Positions 17,129 through 25,486 of a stretch of DNA of 53,025 bases are shown here, one piece after another. Source of the stretch: an uncultured SAR86 cluster bacterium (GTDB lineage Bacteria > Pseudomonadota > Gammaproteobacteria > Magnimaribacterales > AG-339-G14); assembly GCA_902616715.1 (NCBI GenBank), contig CACMTR010000004.1:64028-117052 (forward strand), read 5' to 3'. Position numbers and translations under genes: made by a program. The notes under the pieces are model-generated. The model had not been told where the DNA came from. It saw only the letters and a list, made by a program, of their open reading frames with translations, and did not search any database. Numbering within the stretch: position 1 is the first letter of the stretch; each line of letters opens with the position of its first letter.

Positions 17129-18693
17129 ATTTCTTCTCCTAGACTTCTAGCTTTGTTAAGCAAATTATCCTCTTCTTGCTTAAGGTTAAAGCAAGCAATG
17201 GATATAAAAATTACTGGAATTATTAAAACAATCAGAACCAGAGCCATCGAAAGTCTTAAACCATCTCCACTTGTCATGCCTTGAGCAAAAAACACGTCAC
17301 TTAATTGACCTACAGTGTAAGGGCCTAATGCTAGTCCAATCATACTCAAAGTTAAAATGAAAAAAGCAGCAGCCATTCCTCTCATTCTGGGTAAAACTAA
17401 GTCTGTAACTGTTGAAGCTGCACATCCTAAATATGATGCGCTTACTAAATGATATAAAAAGTTCCAAACAAGTGAAAGGTTAGTATTCGAAGTATAAATA
17501 AACCCTAAACAAGTTATCGCAGTTAAAAAACAAGCAGCAATAATTAAATAGAGCTTAGCATTCACATATTTGACTCTTAATCTATCTCCTAGGTAACCGC
17601 CACCCACAACTCCTAAAAAGGAGCCCACAATAGTAAGAATGCCAATGAGCAATCCAATTTCAGAAGCTTCCATGCCATGGTTTCTGATGTAGAAAGCTGG
17701 TTGAAACGCTGTATAGCCATAACTTACAAAAGGAAGAAAAGGAACTGAAACTAGAGAAAATAATAAAGCTTTATTTTTAAACATTATTTCAAACGCAACT
17801 CTGTCTCTAGTCTTAAGAGTTTGAATCCAGGAAAAAACTAAGTACGCTCCAATTCCCCAAGCTGTCCATTGAAGAAAATCTTCAGTAAATTTATATAAGT
17901 AAAAGCAACTTAAGAAAAGAATAAAACCCATAATAAAATTGAAAAACAATTTATTAAGTAAATTTTTTGAGCCTATAAGTGATAAAGGTGTAAGACCCAA
18001 AAATTCTTTAAAAGTATCAAAAAAAGGAGAGCTGCTAGGTTTTGTTTCAATTCCCTCGCTCAAACCTCTTTTAGGCTCTCTAATAAATGCATATGTAATG
18101 ACTGCTAATACAATCCCTGGGAAACCTACTGCCATAAATGCAACTTGCCATCCTTTGAGACCAAAAGGAGCTAGTGTTGTGTCTGGATACCAACCATTCC
18201 ATGTGTCTAAAATTGATCCCCCTAAAAAAAGCCCTATCCCCGCACCTATGTAAAGTCCACTAGAATAAATAGCTAAAACTGTAGCTCTTACTTTGGGTGA
18301 AAAATAATCAGACAACAAAGAATAAGCAGCAGGGGAAGCTGTAGATTCGCCAATCCCTACTCCAAATCTATAAATTGATAAAGCGAAAAAAGATTTAGCT
18401 AAACCTGAAAGAAAAGTCATCAAGCTCCAAAATGCTAATCCTATGCTAATAAGATTTTTTCTATTCCACGTATCTGCAAGTTTTCCCATTGGAATCCCTA
18501 CTACTGAGTAAAAGACACCAAAAGCTGTACCAAAAAGAAAACCAATGTCGCTATCAGAAATGCCCAGATCGGCTTTAATGTCTTCCGCAAGAATAGTGAG
18601 AATCTGCCTATCAATAAAATTGAATATGTAAACTACAACCAAAAGACAAAGTGCGACTTTTGCATTGAATCCACCGACTTGATTCTTATTCAT
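17125..18693 (-). CDS. MFS transporter, spinster-like
   Basis: Inner-membrane major facilitator of 522 residues, about 12 hydrophobic helices with a longer central insertion around 215-300. Seen: an N-terminal helix with NFIDRQILTILAE, the MFS A-motif variant GKLADTWNRK near 69-78, GIGESTASPAAYSLLSDYF near 113-131, and a second A-like motif GGGYLGDRLRVKY after helix 7. This resembles Spns/COG0477 permeases annotated as sugar, lipid or organic-anion transporters; the substrate cannot be inferred. 121 bases lie between it and the upstream kinase-like gene, including a possible small ORF. Confidence 0.85.
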   Translation of the reverse strand: MNKNQVGGFNAKVALCLLVVVYIFNFIDRQILTILAEDIKADLGISDSDIGFLFGTAFGVFYSVVGIPMGKLADTWNRKNLISIGLAFWSLMTFLSGLAKSFFALSIYRFGVGIGESTASPAAYSLLSDYFSPKVRATVLAIYSSGLYIGAGIGLFLGGSILDTWNGWYPDTTLAPFGLKGWQVAFMAVGFPGIVLAVITYAFIREPKRGLSEGIETKPSSSPFFDTFKEFLGLTPLSLIGSKNLLNKLFFNFIMGFILFLSCFYLYKFTEDFLQWTAWGIGAYLVFSWIQTLKTRDRVAFEIMFKNKALLFSLVSVPFLPFVSYGYTAFQPAFYIRNHGMEASEIGLLIGILTIVGSFLGVVGGGYLGDRLRVKYVNAKLYLIIAACFLTAITCLGFIYTSNTNLSLVWNFLYHLVSASYLGCAASTVTDLVLPRMRGMAAAFFILTLSMIGLALGPYTVGQLSDVFFAQGMTSGDGLRLSMALVLIVLIIPVIFISIACFNLKQEEDNLLNKARSLGEEI

Positions 18694-18712
18694 ATTTAAA
18701 TTTTTTGATCAG

Positions 18713-18793
18713 TTATCTCTTGTTTTGGATGACCTTTAAAGTAAGAAACAATAAGTGTTCAATTTTAAAAATTAAAAAAATTTTATATGTCAT
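18713..18793 (-). CDS. Possible 26-residue hydrophobic/basic peptide
   Basis: An ORF of 26 codons (starts MTYKIFLIFK, ends LKVIQNKR) begins with ATG preceded by GGGGAG at a five-base spacing, one of the few strong SD-like sequences in the window. It ends 19 bases before the MFS permease ATG. The peptide is hydrophobic in its middle and basic overall. It could be a leader peptide or short membrane peptide, or a chance ORF in AT-rich DNA. No family is recognised. Confidence 0.22.
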   Translation of the reverse strand: MTYKIFLIFKIEHLLFLTLKVIQNKR

Positions 18794-18814
18794 CTTAACT
18801 CCCCAAAACTTTTT

Positions 18815-19864
18815 TTATTCTACAAATGTCCAGCCTAAATCAGCCAACATTACAGTTTGTGGGAATAACTTATCCGCGTCTTTGCCGGCAGCGGTCCCAT
18901 CTCTCACTCTTCCTGTTATGCCTTGTAATATAGCAGCTAACTTAAACATACTAAAAGCCATATAAGTGTTCCATTCACTTTCACTAATTTTAAATTCAGA
19001 ATTTTCTATGTACATTTCAACGTATTTGTTTAAATCTGGAATATTCAAGTCTTTACATTTTTGTGGGTCAGATAAAATAGGATTGATAAAATATTGCAAA
19101 CAGTGGTAGCTAAAATCTGCAACAGGATCTCCGAGAGTTGAAAGTTCCCAGTCTAGGATGGATGCAATCTTATTATTTTCTGTATTCACAATTACATTAG
19201 TTAAACTAAAGTCTCCATGCACTAATCTAGTTGGTTTTTCTGAAGGAAGATTTTTTGGCAACCAATCAATTAGATTATTCATTGAAGATATGTTTTCAGT
19301 TTCTGAATTTCGGTATTGTTTAGTCCACCTAGAAACCTGGCGTGCGACATAATTTCCAGGCTTTCCGAAATTTTCTAATCCAACTTTGAATGGATCAACA
19401 GAATGCAGGTTTGCCATAGTCTCGTTCATCGATGAATAAATCTCAAACCTATCCTGTTCAGTACCATGAGGAATATGCGATTCCCAAATAACCGTTCCAT
19501 CAATATATTCCATTACAAAAAATTCTGTTCCAATTAGACTCTCATCTTCACAATGAATATAGGCTTTTGGCACCGGAACATTTGTTTTGTTGAGGGCTGA
19601 AATAACTTCAAATTCTCTATCCACTGCATGCGCAGTTTTGAGTAAAATGCCGGGAGGCTTTCTTCTGAGAACATAAGATGAATTTTCTGTCTTTAAAAGA
19701 TAAGTAGGGTTAGATTGACCTCCAATAAATTCTTCTATTTTCAAAGGTCCAGAAAATTCAGGAATATTTTTTTCAAGATATTCAGAAAGAATAGATGAAT
19801 CTATGAAATGTTTTTTTGACATCTCTTTTGTCCCATTCATCTCGCCTTCAACTTTTTTTATCAT
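18815..19864 (-). CDS. Phosphotransferase family protein (ACAD10/11-type kinase-like domain)
   Basis: 349-residue protein with an aminoglycoside-phosphotransferase/choline-kinase fold, of the group related to the kinase domain of human ACAD10/11, where it phosphorylates hydroxyacyl-CoA intermediates. Seen: GGQSNPTYLL near 48-57, VLRRKPPG near 65-72 (ATP-site Lys region), EFFVMEYIDG, catalytic loop LVHGDFSLTNVI and the metal motif ILDWELSTLGDP. Starts at 19864, 19840 and 19822 are all possible; the family begins close to the last. In other bacteria it often sits beside acyl-CoA dehydrogenases, which are not seen here. Substrate not determinable. Confidence 0.82.
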   Translation of the reverse strand: MIKKVEGEMNGTKEMSKKHFIDSSILSEYLEKNIPEFSGPLKIEEFIGGQSNPTYLLKTENSSYVLRRKPPGILLKTAHAVDREFEVISALNKTNVPVPKAYIHCEDESLIGTEFFVMEYIDGTVIWESHIPHGTEQDRFEIYSSMNETMANLHSVDPFKVGLENFGKPGNYVARQVSRWTKQYRNSETENISSMNNLIDWLPKNLPSEKPTRLVHGDFSLTNVIVNTENNKIASILDWELSTLGDPVADFSYHCLQYFINPILSDPQKCKDLNIPDLNKYVEMYIENSEFKISESEWNTYMAFSMFKLAAILQGITGRVRDGTAAGKDADKLFPQTVMLADLGWTFVE

Positions 19865-19887
19865 GACCTAATTATTTTTAAATTATC

Positions 19888-20607
19888 TTAGTTTAGAGAT
19901 CTTCCACCATCTACTCTAAGAATTTGTCCTGTAATATACTCATTTTGACTTAGATAAAAAACTGCTGATGAAATATCTTCTTCTTTTCCAATTCTTCCTA
20001 GGGGTATGTTAGAGATAAGAGTTTCTTCGCTCGAAGACCCATCCGAAGGTAATAATATTGCTCCTGGAGCAACAGCATTTACTCTTATTTCTGGAGCTAG
20101 TTCTTTGGCTAGTGACTTTGTAAGAGTTTCTAAACCTCCTTTCGCAATTGAATATATCGAGTAGTCTTTCATTCCTCTAATAATCATTGCATCGGATAAA
20201 TTTATGACAGTACCTAAGTTTTTTTTAAGATAATCTGCAAAATATTTAACAATTATCAGAGGTCCTTTAACATTTGAGTTAATAAGATCATCCCAATCGC
20301 TTAAGTTGTCTTCATTGACAGGAGTTGAAAAAAAAGAAGAGGCGTTATTAATTAGTACATCTAATTTTCCATATTTTTTTAAAATGCTATCGCAAAATGA
20401 GTTGTAATTTTTATAATCGTTCAAATCAAATTTTATTGTTTCTATTGAGTTTGCTCGAACAGAATTTAATTCTTTTTTTAAATTTTCTGCTTCTTCGTCT
20501 GATGAATTGTAATGACAAATTATAGAGAATCCGTTCTCATGGAACTTTTTACAGATCGACTTACCTATTCTTTTTGCGCCACCTGTAACTAATACAACTT
20601 TATTCAT
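19888..20607 (-). CDS. Pteridine-reductase-like SDR (FolM/PTR1 type)
   Basis: 239-residue short-chain dehydrogenase. Seen: the NADPH loop VTGGAKRIGKSI near 7-18 (the GGAKRIG form typical of pteridine reductases), NNASSFFSTP near 87-96, the YSIAK catalytic pair near 152-156, and the C-terminal ITGQILRVDGG. FolM/PTR1 enzymes reduce dihydrobiopterin or dihydrofolate; the presence of folB-folK upstream in the window fits a folate role but they are on the other strand. The start overlaps cca by eight bases. A generic oxoacyl-ACP-reductase-like activity cannot be excluded. Confidence 0.8.
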   Translation of the reverse strand: MNKVVLVTGGAKRIGKSICKKFHENGFSIICHYNSSDEEAENLKKELNSVRANSIETIKFDLNDYKNYNSFCDSILKKYGKLDVLINNASSFFSTPVNEDNLSDWDDLINSNVKGPLIIVKYFADYLKKNLGTVINLSDAMIIRGMKDYSIYSIAKGGLETLTKSLAKELAPEIRVNAVAPGAILLPSDGSSSEETLISNIPLGRIGKEEDISSAVFYLSQNEYITGQILRVDGGRSLN

Positions 20608-21667
20608 TTATAAATTCTTCAATTAACAAAATTCTTTTATCAAAAATCTCCTGTTTTATGAGTTTTGAATTTTTATCTTTAATTTTTTTTGGTTTAACTT
20701 TCGTAAGCTTATCTAATAGGAGAAAAAAGTCTAAATTAGTTAAAATTTCATTTTCATTTGCTACTACCTTGTAGAGATTATAAATTTTATTAGCTCGATC
20801 TTTGTCCCTAAAAGCATCTATCTTCATTAAAGCTTCTAGAACAAGCTTGGAAGAAATCTCTCCATTCAAAGTATTAACGAATGTAGAGAGATGATTAGAA
20901 TATTTTTTAAATCTATTGGGCACTTTTACTTTTTTATTTAATTTTATGTTCAAAGTTAAAAGCGCCCATTTTTCTTCATTTGATAACAAGTTCTCTTTTA
21001 AGTCTTTTAAAGAGATTATATTTTTTGAGAACTTCTTCAGTTCGCTTGTAAAACAAGATAAAGCCCCAATTTCATTTAAAATTTCAAAATAAAGATGTGA
21101 ATTTTTCATAGATAAACACTTTTGTGTTTCCATCCAAATTCTTTCAAATGAAAGATTACTGAGCTCTCCTGATTCACAAATTTCCTTCATAAAGGAGATT
21201 GTTTCTTCATAAATTTTAAAATCAAATTTACTCAAGTAAGTATAAAACCTTGCAACTCTAAAGACTCTTAAAGGATCTTCTTTAAAAGCATCAGATATAT
21301 GTCTTAAAACTTTGTTTTCGATATCCTGTAAACCTCCATAAGGATCTATTATTTCTCCAGCATCTGTTTTAGCAATCGCATTAATTGTTAAATCTCTTCT
21401 CAGCAAATCTTCCTCGATGGTTATTTCTTTATTAACATCAAATTCAAAGTCTTTGTGTCCCTGTCCAGTTTTGACTTCTTTTCTTGCCAAGGCATATTCC
21501 TCTTTAGTATCTGGATGTAAAAAAACGGGGAAACTTTTTCCAACAGAAATGAAACCTTTTTGAAGCATTTCTTTTTCTGAAGCCCCAATTACCACCCAAT
21601 CTTTCTCAACAGACTGAATATTTAAGATTTCGTCTCTCACCGCTCCGCCAACTAAAAAAATCTTCAT
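20600..21667 (-). CDS. cca: CCA tRNA nucleotidyltransferase without HD domain
   Basis: Adds or repairs the 3' CCA of tRNA. 355 residues. Seen: the class II nucleotidyltransferase core FLVGGAVRDEIL near 4-15, the metal pair region EKDWVVIG near 21-28, LLRRDLTINAIA near 88-99, DPYGGLQDIENKVLRHISDAFKEDP (motif C) and RVFRVARFYTYLSKF. The E. coli enzyme (412 residues) has a C-terminal HD phosphohydrolase domain; no HD pair is visible here and the C-terminal third is Lys-rich and divergent. It starts on the base after the apaH stop. Confidence 0.92.
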   Translation of the reverse strand: MKIFLVGGAVRDEILNIQSVEKDWVVIGASEKEMLQKGFISVGKSFPVFLHPDTKEEYALARKEVKTGQGHKDFEFDVNKEITIEEDLLRRDLTINAIAKTDAGEIIDPYGGLQDIENKVLRHISDAFKEDPLRVFRVARFYTYLSKFDFKIYEETISFMKEICESGELSNLSFERIWMETQKCLSMKNSHLYFEILNEIGALSCFTSELKKFSKNIISLKDLKENLLSNEEKWALLTLNIKLNKKVKVPNRFKKYSNHLSTFVNTLNGEISSKLVLEALMKIDAFRDKDRANKIYNLYKVVANENEILTNLDFFLLLDKLTKVKPKKIKDKNSKLIKQEIFDKRILLIEEFINE

Positions 21668-22498
21668 TTAACCACTATTTACCATATATTTTTTTTGATC
21701 CTCAAGTCTTAAAAAAGTAAGTTTATTACCCCAGACACAGCCAGTATCTAACCCTACGATATTTTTTTTTCTAGTTTTTCCGTTCAATGCGGCCCAATGA
21801 CCAAATATTAAAAAATCTTTTTCTTCCATTGCTTTTATTTTAAATTTAAACCAAGGTAAATAGTTATATGGAAGATCACTTAAGCCTTTTTTAAATGAAA
21901 ATAAGATCTTGCCATTATCATCGCAGATCCTAATTCTAGTCAAAGCATTGATAAAGAAAGAAAGTTTATCGTGTAATGAAATAATTTTAAAATTAGTTTT
22001 TTTATGATGAAAGAAAATCTTCTTAAGGTTTTTTTTTGGATTTTCTTGTATAAATTTCTGACTAAGCTTATTCAACCTTAGACAATCTCTGAAACTCAAT
22101 TCGTGTGGAAGCCCCGCATGTACCATTATTATTTTCTTTTTTGACCCGTTACTTAACTTAATTTTTTTCGAAAACAAGAAAGGCTGTTTAATTAGGAATT
22201 CAGCAAATTTCTTACAATTTGGATGTTCTAAAACTTCTTTCAAAGTATCGTTCTTTTGTTTTTTTCTATTCGAGTAATACCTAGCTAAAAAATGCAAGTC
22301 ATGATTGCCCAGTACCATATGCACCCTAGAGCGAAGTTCATAGATTTTTTCTAGAGTTTTCAGAGAATCGGGTCCTCTATTTATCAAGTCCCCGGTTAGC
22401 CAAAGATAGTCTTTTTCTTGATTAAATTTAATTTTTTTCAGTCCTTTTTCAAATTCTTTGTAACATCCTTGAATATCTCCAACCGCGTAATTAGCCAT
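21668..22498 (-). CDS. apaH: Bis(5'-nucleosyl)-tetraphosphatase, symmetrical
   Basis: Hydrolyses Ap4A to two ADP; ApaH can also remove Np4 caps from RNA 5' ends. 276 residues from the chosen start. Seen: metallophosphatase motifs GDIQGCYKEF near 6-15, GDLINRGPDS near 35-44, LGNHDLHFLA near 60-69, and HAGLP near 124-128. An ATG two codons earlier (22504) is also possible, but MANYAVGDIQG matches the family N-terminus. Overlaps the end of rsmA. Part of the conserved lptD-surA-pdxA-ksgA-apaH block. Confidence 0.94.
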   Translation of the reverse strand: MANYAVGDIQGCYKEFEKGLKKIKFNQEKDYLWLTGDLINRGPDSLKTLEKIYELRSRVHMVLGNHDLHFLARYYSNRKKQKNDTLKEVLEHPNCKKFAEFLIKQPFLFSKKIKLSNGSKKKIIMVHAGLPHELSFRDCLRLNKLSQKFIQENPKKNLKKIFFHHKKTNFKIISLHDKLSFFINALTRIRICDDNGKILFSFKKGLSDLPYNYLPWFKFKIKAMEEKDFLIFGHWAALNGKTRKKNIVGLDTGCVWGNKLTFLRLEDQKKYMVNSG

Positions 22499-23285
22499 GA
22501 TCATTTAGGAGTTTAGATAATTCAAGAAAGTTTTGGGTGTTGAGCTGATCAGGACGAAGATCAAAGTCTAAATTAATTTTTTGAATTTCATTTTCATTAA
22601 AAATTTTAGCGAGAGTTTTTTTTATCTTTTTTCTTTTTGCGCTAAACAAATAATTTAGAATTTTTTTTAAATTGGTAAATTCATCTTGGTCAAGAAACTC
22701 TTTTTTAGGCTTAAATTTTACAAAAGAGCTGTCAACTTTCGGAGGGGGTTTGAAAAAAGATTTATCTACATTTTTTAAAACTTGTACTTCAAATAAATAG
22801 TCACAAATTACACTTAGTTTCCCATACGAATTAGAATTTTCGTCCCCAACACATCTTTCTGCAAATTCTTTTTGTAACATAAAATGCATATCAATTATAA
22901 ATTCTGAATTTTGAATACACCACTCAAGTATTGGACTCGAAAGATTATATGGAAGGTTGCCGGCTAGACGTATACTTTTTCTCTCTTTAGTAATCGAACT
23001 TAAATTGAAATTAAGTATGCTTTGATTGATAAGTTTAAAGTTATCTTTTTTTATAAATTTCTTTTCTAACAAAGAAATTAGGTTCTTATCTATTTCTATA
23101 GAAGTACAAAAGTCTGATCTATCTACAATCAATTGGGTTAAGTTTCCTGTTCCAGGTCCAATTTCTACAAACCTGTCATAATTTTCTATCTGCATTAAAT
23201 TTGCTAGTTCATCGAGTAAAATCTGATCTTCCAGGAAGTTTTGACCAAATCGTTTTTTTGGGTAAATTCTATTAAAATTTTTCAC
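22491..23285 (-). CDS. rsmA: 16S rRNA dimethyladenosine transferase (KsgA)
   Basis: Dimethylates A1518 and A1519 in helix 45 of 16S rRNA late in 30S assembly. 264 residues. Seen: KKRFGQNFLEDQ near 10-21, SAM motif VEIGPGTGNLT near 40-50, EIDKNL near 63-68 and the catalytic NLPYNLSSPI near 109-118, with a small C-terminal helical domain. Shares a four-base overlap with pdxA upstream and about eight bases with apaH downstream. Confidence 0.97.
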   Translation of the reverse strand: MKNFNRIYPKKRFGQNFLEDQILLDELANLMQIENYDRFVEIGPGTGNLTQLIVDRSDFCTSIEIDKNLISLLEKKFIKKDNFKLINQSILNFNLSSITKERKSIRLAGNLPYNLSSPILEWCIQNSEFIIDMHFMLQKEFAERCVGDENSNSYGKLSVICDYLFEVQVLKNVDKSFFKPPPKVDSSFVKFKPKKEFLDQDEFTNLKKILNYLFSAKRKKIKKTLAKIFNENEIQKINLDFDLRPDQLNTQNFLELSKLLNDHG

Positions 23286-24238
23286 TCAATCATTTCTAAA
23301 GATGTTCTAATCGCTTCTTGGGCACTAGCTTCGTTTGCAGAGAATTTCTTTGCGATATCATAAGCTGTACCATGATCTACAGAAACTCTGATAAAAGGTA
23401 ACCCAAGCGTAATGTTAACGGAATTTCCAAATCCTAAAGTTTTTAAAACTGGCAAACCTTGATCGTGGAACATCGATAAGTAGGCATCATATTTGTCCAA
23501 CTTTTCAGGTACAAATGCGGTATCCGCTGGTTCTGGACCATCAATAATGAGTTTATTCTTTTTAAGCTTATCTATTACGGGCTTGATTACTTCAATTTCT
23601 TCAGATCCTAAAAAACCGTTTTCTCCTGCATGAGGATTCAAGCCCAAAACACATATTTTAGGATTCTTTAATTTCCATTTCTGTTTTAGTTCGTTAATAA
23701 GAATTTTAAGGATATTTTCTAGTTTTTTTGTTGAGATATTTTTGCTTACTTCTTTTAGAGGAACATGAGTGGTAGCTAGAGCAACTTTTAAAAATTTGTT
23801 TGATAAAAGCATAACCACATTTTTTTTATTTGAGATATCAGCAAGAAATTCTGTATGACCTGAAAAATCAAAACCATATTCATTAATTAAGGATTTATTA
23901 ATAGGACCAGTAATAACTGCAGAATACTTCTTATCTAGAGCTCCTAAAGAAGCTTCAAATAATACGTCTAAAATATATTTAGCATTTTTTGTATTTGGTT
24001 TCCCTAGAGCTACTTTAGCAGCAAGGGGAATATGTCGAACATTAATTATTCCTGAAGCTCTAGTATCCTTTTTAAATTTTAAATTGAGATTAAGTTTTTT
24101 ATTTAAAAACTTAAAATGATCTATATCTCCAATAAGTACGAATTTCTTATAATGTTTTTTATTTTTACTCAGGGCTTTTAAGCAAACTTCTGGACCAATC
24201 CCGGCAGGATCTCCAGGACTTATTGCGATTAGACTCAT
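23282..24238 (-). CDS. pdxA: 4-hydroxythreonine-4-phosphate dehydrogenase
   Basis: NAD-dependent step of the DXP-dependent pyridoxal phosphate pathway. 318 residues. Seen: AISPGDPAGIGPEVCLKAL near 5-23, TGPINKSLINEYGF near 123-136, SGHTEFLAD near 138-146, LGLNPHAGENGFLG near 198-211 (metal His) and FHDQGLPVLK near 257-266 (metal His). Overlaps surA by four bases and rsmA by four bases, as expected for this conserved operon. Confidence 0.96.
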   Translation of the reverse strand: MSLIAISPGDPAGIGPEVCLKALSKNKKHYKKFVLIGDIDHFKFLNKKLNLNLKFKKDTRASGIINVRHIPLAAKVALGKPNTKNAKYILDVLFEASLGALDKKYSAVITGPINKSLINEYGFDFSGHTEFLADISNKKNVVMLLSNKFLKVALATTHVPLKEVSKNISTKKLENILKILINELKQKWKLKNPKICVLGLNPHAGENGFLGSEEIEVIKPVIDKLKKNKLIIDGPEPADTAFVPEKLDKYDAYLSMFHDQGLPVLKTLGFGNSVNITLGLPFIRVSVDHGTAYDIAKKFSANEASAQEAIRTSLEMIE

Positions 24239-25485
24239 GATCTTTTCTTAATTTCTACGAACGAATCTGATCGCATTTCCTGGAGGGTGCTCTCTAATTG
24301 CTCTTGGAATTTTCTTTCAAAAAGAATTCTGTAAGCTTTGTTTCTTTGCAGGTTTGTTGATACATCTTCTTTTCTTCTATCTAATACCTCTGCTATGTGC
24401 CACCCAAAGGAACTTTTAAAGGGTTCTGTAATATTTTTAATTTCAGAATTATCGAGAGCCTTTTTAAATGCTGGAGCGAAGTTATCAGTGGAGGACCATC
24501 CAAGAGAACCTCCATCTAATTTGGAACCAGGGTCATCCGAGTATAGTCTTGCGAGAATCTCGAAAGATTCACCTTGATTCAACTTTTCTTTAATTTCCCT
24601 TATAAGTTTTTCTGCTTGACTATCGCTTCTAACTTCAGATGTTTGAACTAGAATATGTCTCGAAAGGACTTGGTCTTCTATCCTTACGGTCTCTCCTCTT
24701 TTATCTTTTAGATAAAGAATATGAAATCCGGCTCCACTTTTAATTGGCCCTCTGAATTCTCCCAGCTGCATTTCGCTAATAATATTTGTGAACAGAGTAG
24801 GAATACTCGAAACCCTTTTCCAAGACAATTCTTCTTTAGCCTGTTTAGATTGATCATTATTTTCTTTTAAAGTTTCAAAATTTTCACCATTTTTAAGACT
24901 AGCAAGGATTTTGTTTGCAGCTTCTATATTTTTTACTAAGATTTGGTCAAATTTATATTCAATTACAAGTAGATTTTGTCCATCTGTTGATTTAATAAAA
25001 TTGTTTAACTCTTGTTCTGAAATGAATACTTTAGGACCAACCATTCCTCTTTGAACCCTTGCAATTATCATTTCTTTTTTTACTTCTTCCCTAAGCTTCT
25101 CGAAAGATTCGCCTTGTGATTCAATTTCTTTTTTAAAATCTACTAAACTCAAATTATTATTTGCTGCAAGTAATGACATTGATTCGTTTAGTTCTTGATC
25201 GCTAATTCTCACCCCAGCTTTAAACGCTCTCTGTATCTGTAGTTCTTGAATTATTAAGTTTTCTAGGATCTGTTCCTCTAAAAATTTTTCAGGAGGCAAA
25301 GGTCTATCAACATTGGCTGCTTTATAATTCTTAAGATAAGTTTCTTTAGCCTCTAAAAATTGAGATTCCATGATTATCCCATCTCCTGCGATTGCGATAA
25401 TCTGGTCAAGATTAATTTTTTCTGAAAATATTGAATCGGTAAAAAATAAAATAACTAATATTCTTAAAAATTTCATAATAACCAT
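24235..25485 (-). CDS. surA: Periplasmic chaperone / peptidyl-prolyl isomerase SurA
   Basis: Chaperones outer-membrane beta-barrel proteins, including LptD, across the periplasm. 416 residues: a signal peptide (hydrophobic LRILVILFFTDSIFS followed by the mature start near residue 22), the SurA N-terminal chaperone module (about 25-165), a first parvulin domain (about 168-270) and a second (about 278-385) with SRHILVQTSEVRS, LARLYSDDPGSKLDGGSLGW and SSFGWHIAEVLDRR. The second is the better conserved. An ATG three codons in (25476) is an equally good start. One base separates it from lptD. Confidence 0.95.
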   Translation of the reverse strand: MVIMKFLRILVILFFTDSIFSEKINLDQIIAIAGDGIIMESQFLEAKETYLKNYKAANVDRPLPPEKFLEEQILENLIIQELQIQRAFKAGVRISDQELNESMSLLAANNNLSLVDFKKEIESQGESFEKLREEVKKEMIIARVQRGMVGPKVFISEQELNNFIKSTDGQNLLVIEYKFDQILVKNIEAANKILASLKNGENFETLKENNDQSKQAKEELSWKRVSSIPTLFTNIISEMQLGEFRGPIKSGAGFHILYLKDKRGETVRIEDQVLSRHILVQTSEVRSDSQAEKLIREIKEKLNQGESFEILARLYSDDPGSKLDGGSLGWSSTDNFAPAFKKALDNSEIKNITEPFKSSFGWHIAEVLDRRKEDVSTNLQRNKAYRILFERKFQEQLESTLQEMRSDSFVEIKKRS

Positions 25486-25486
25486 T

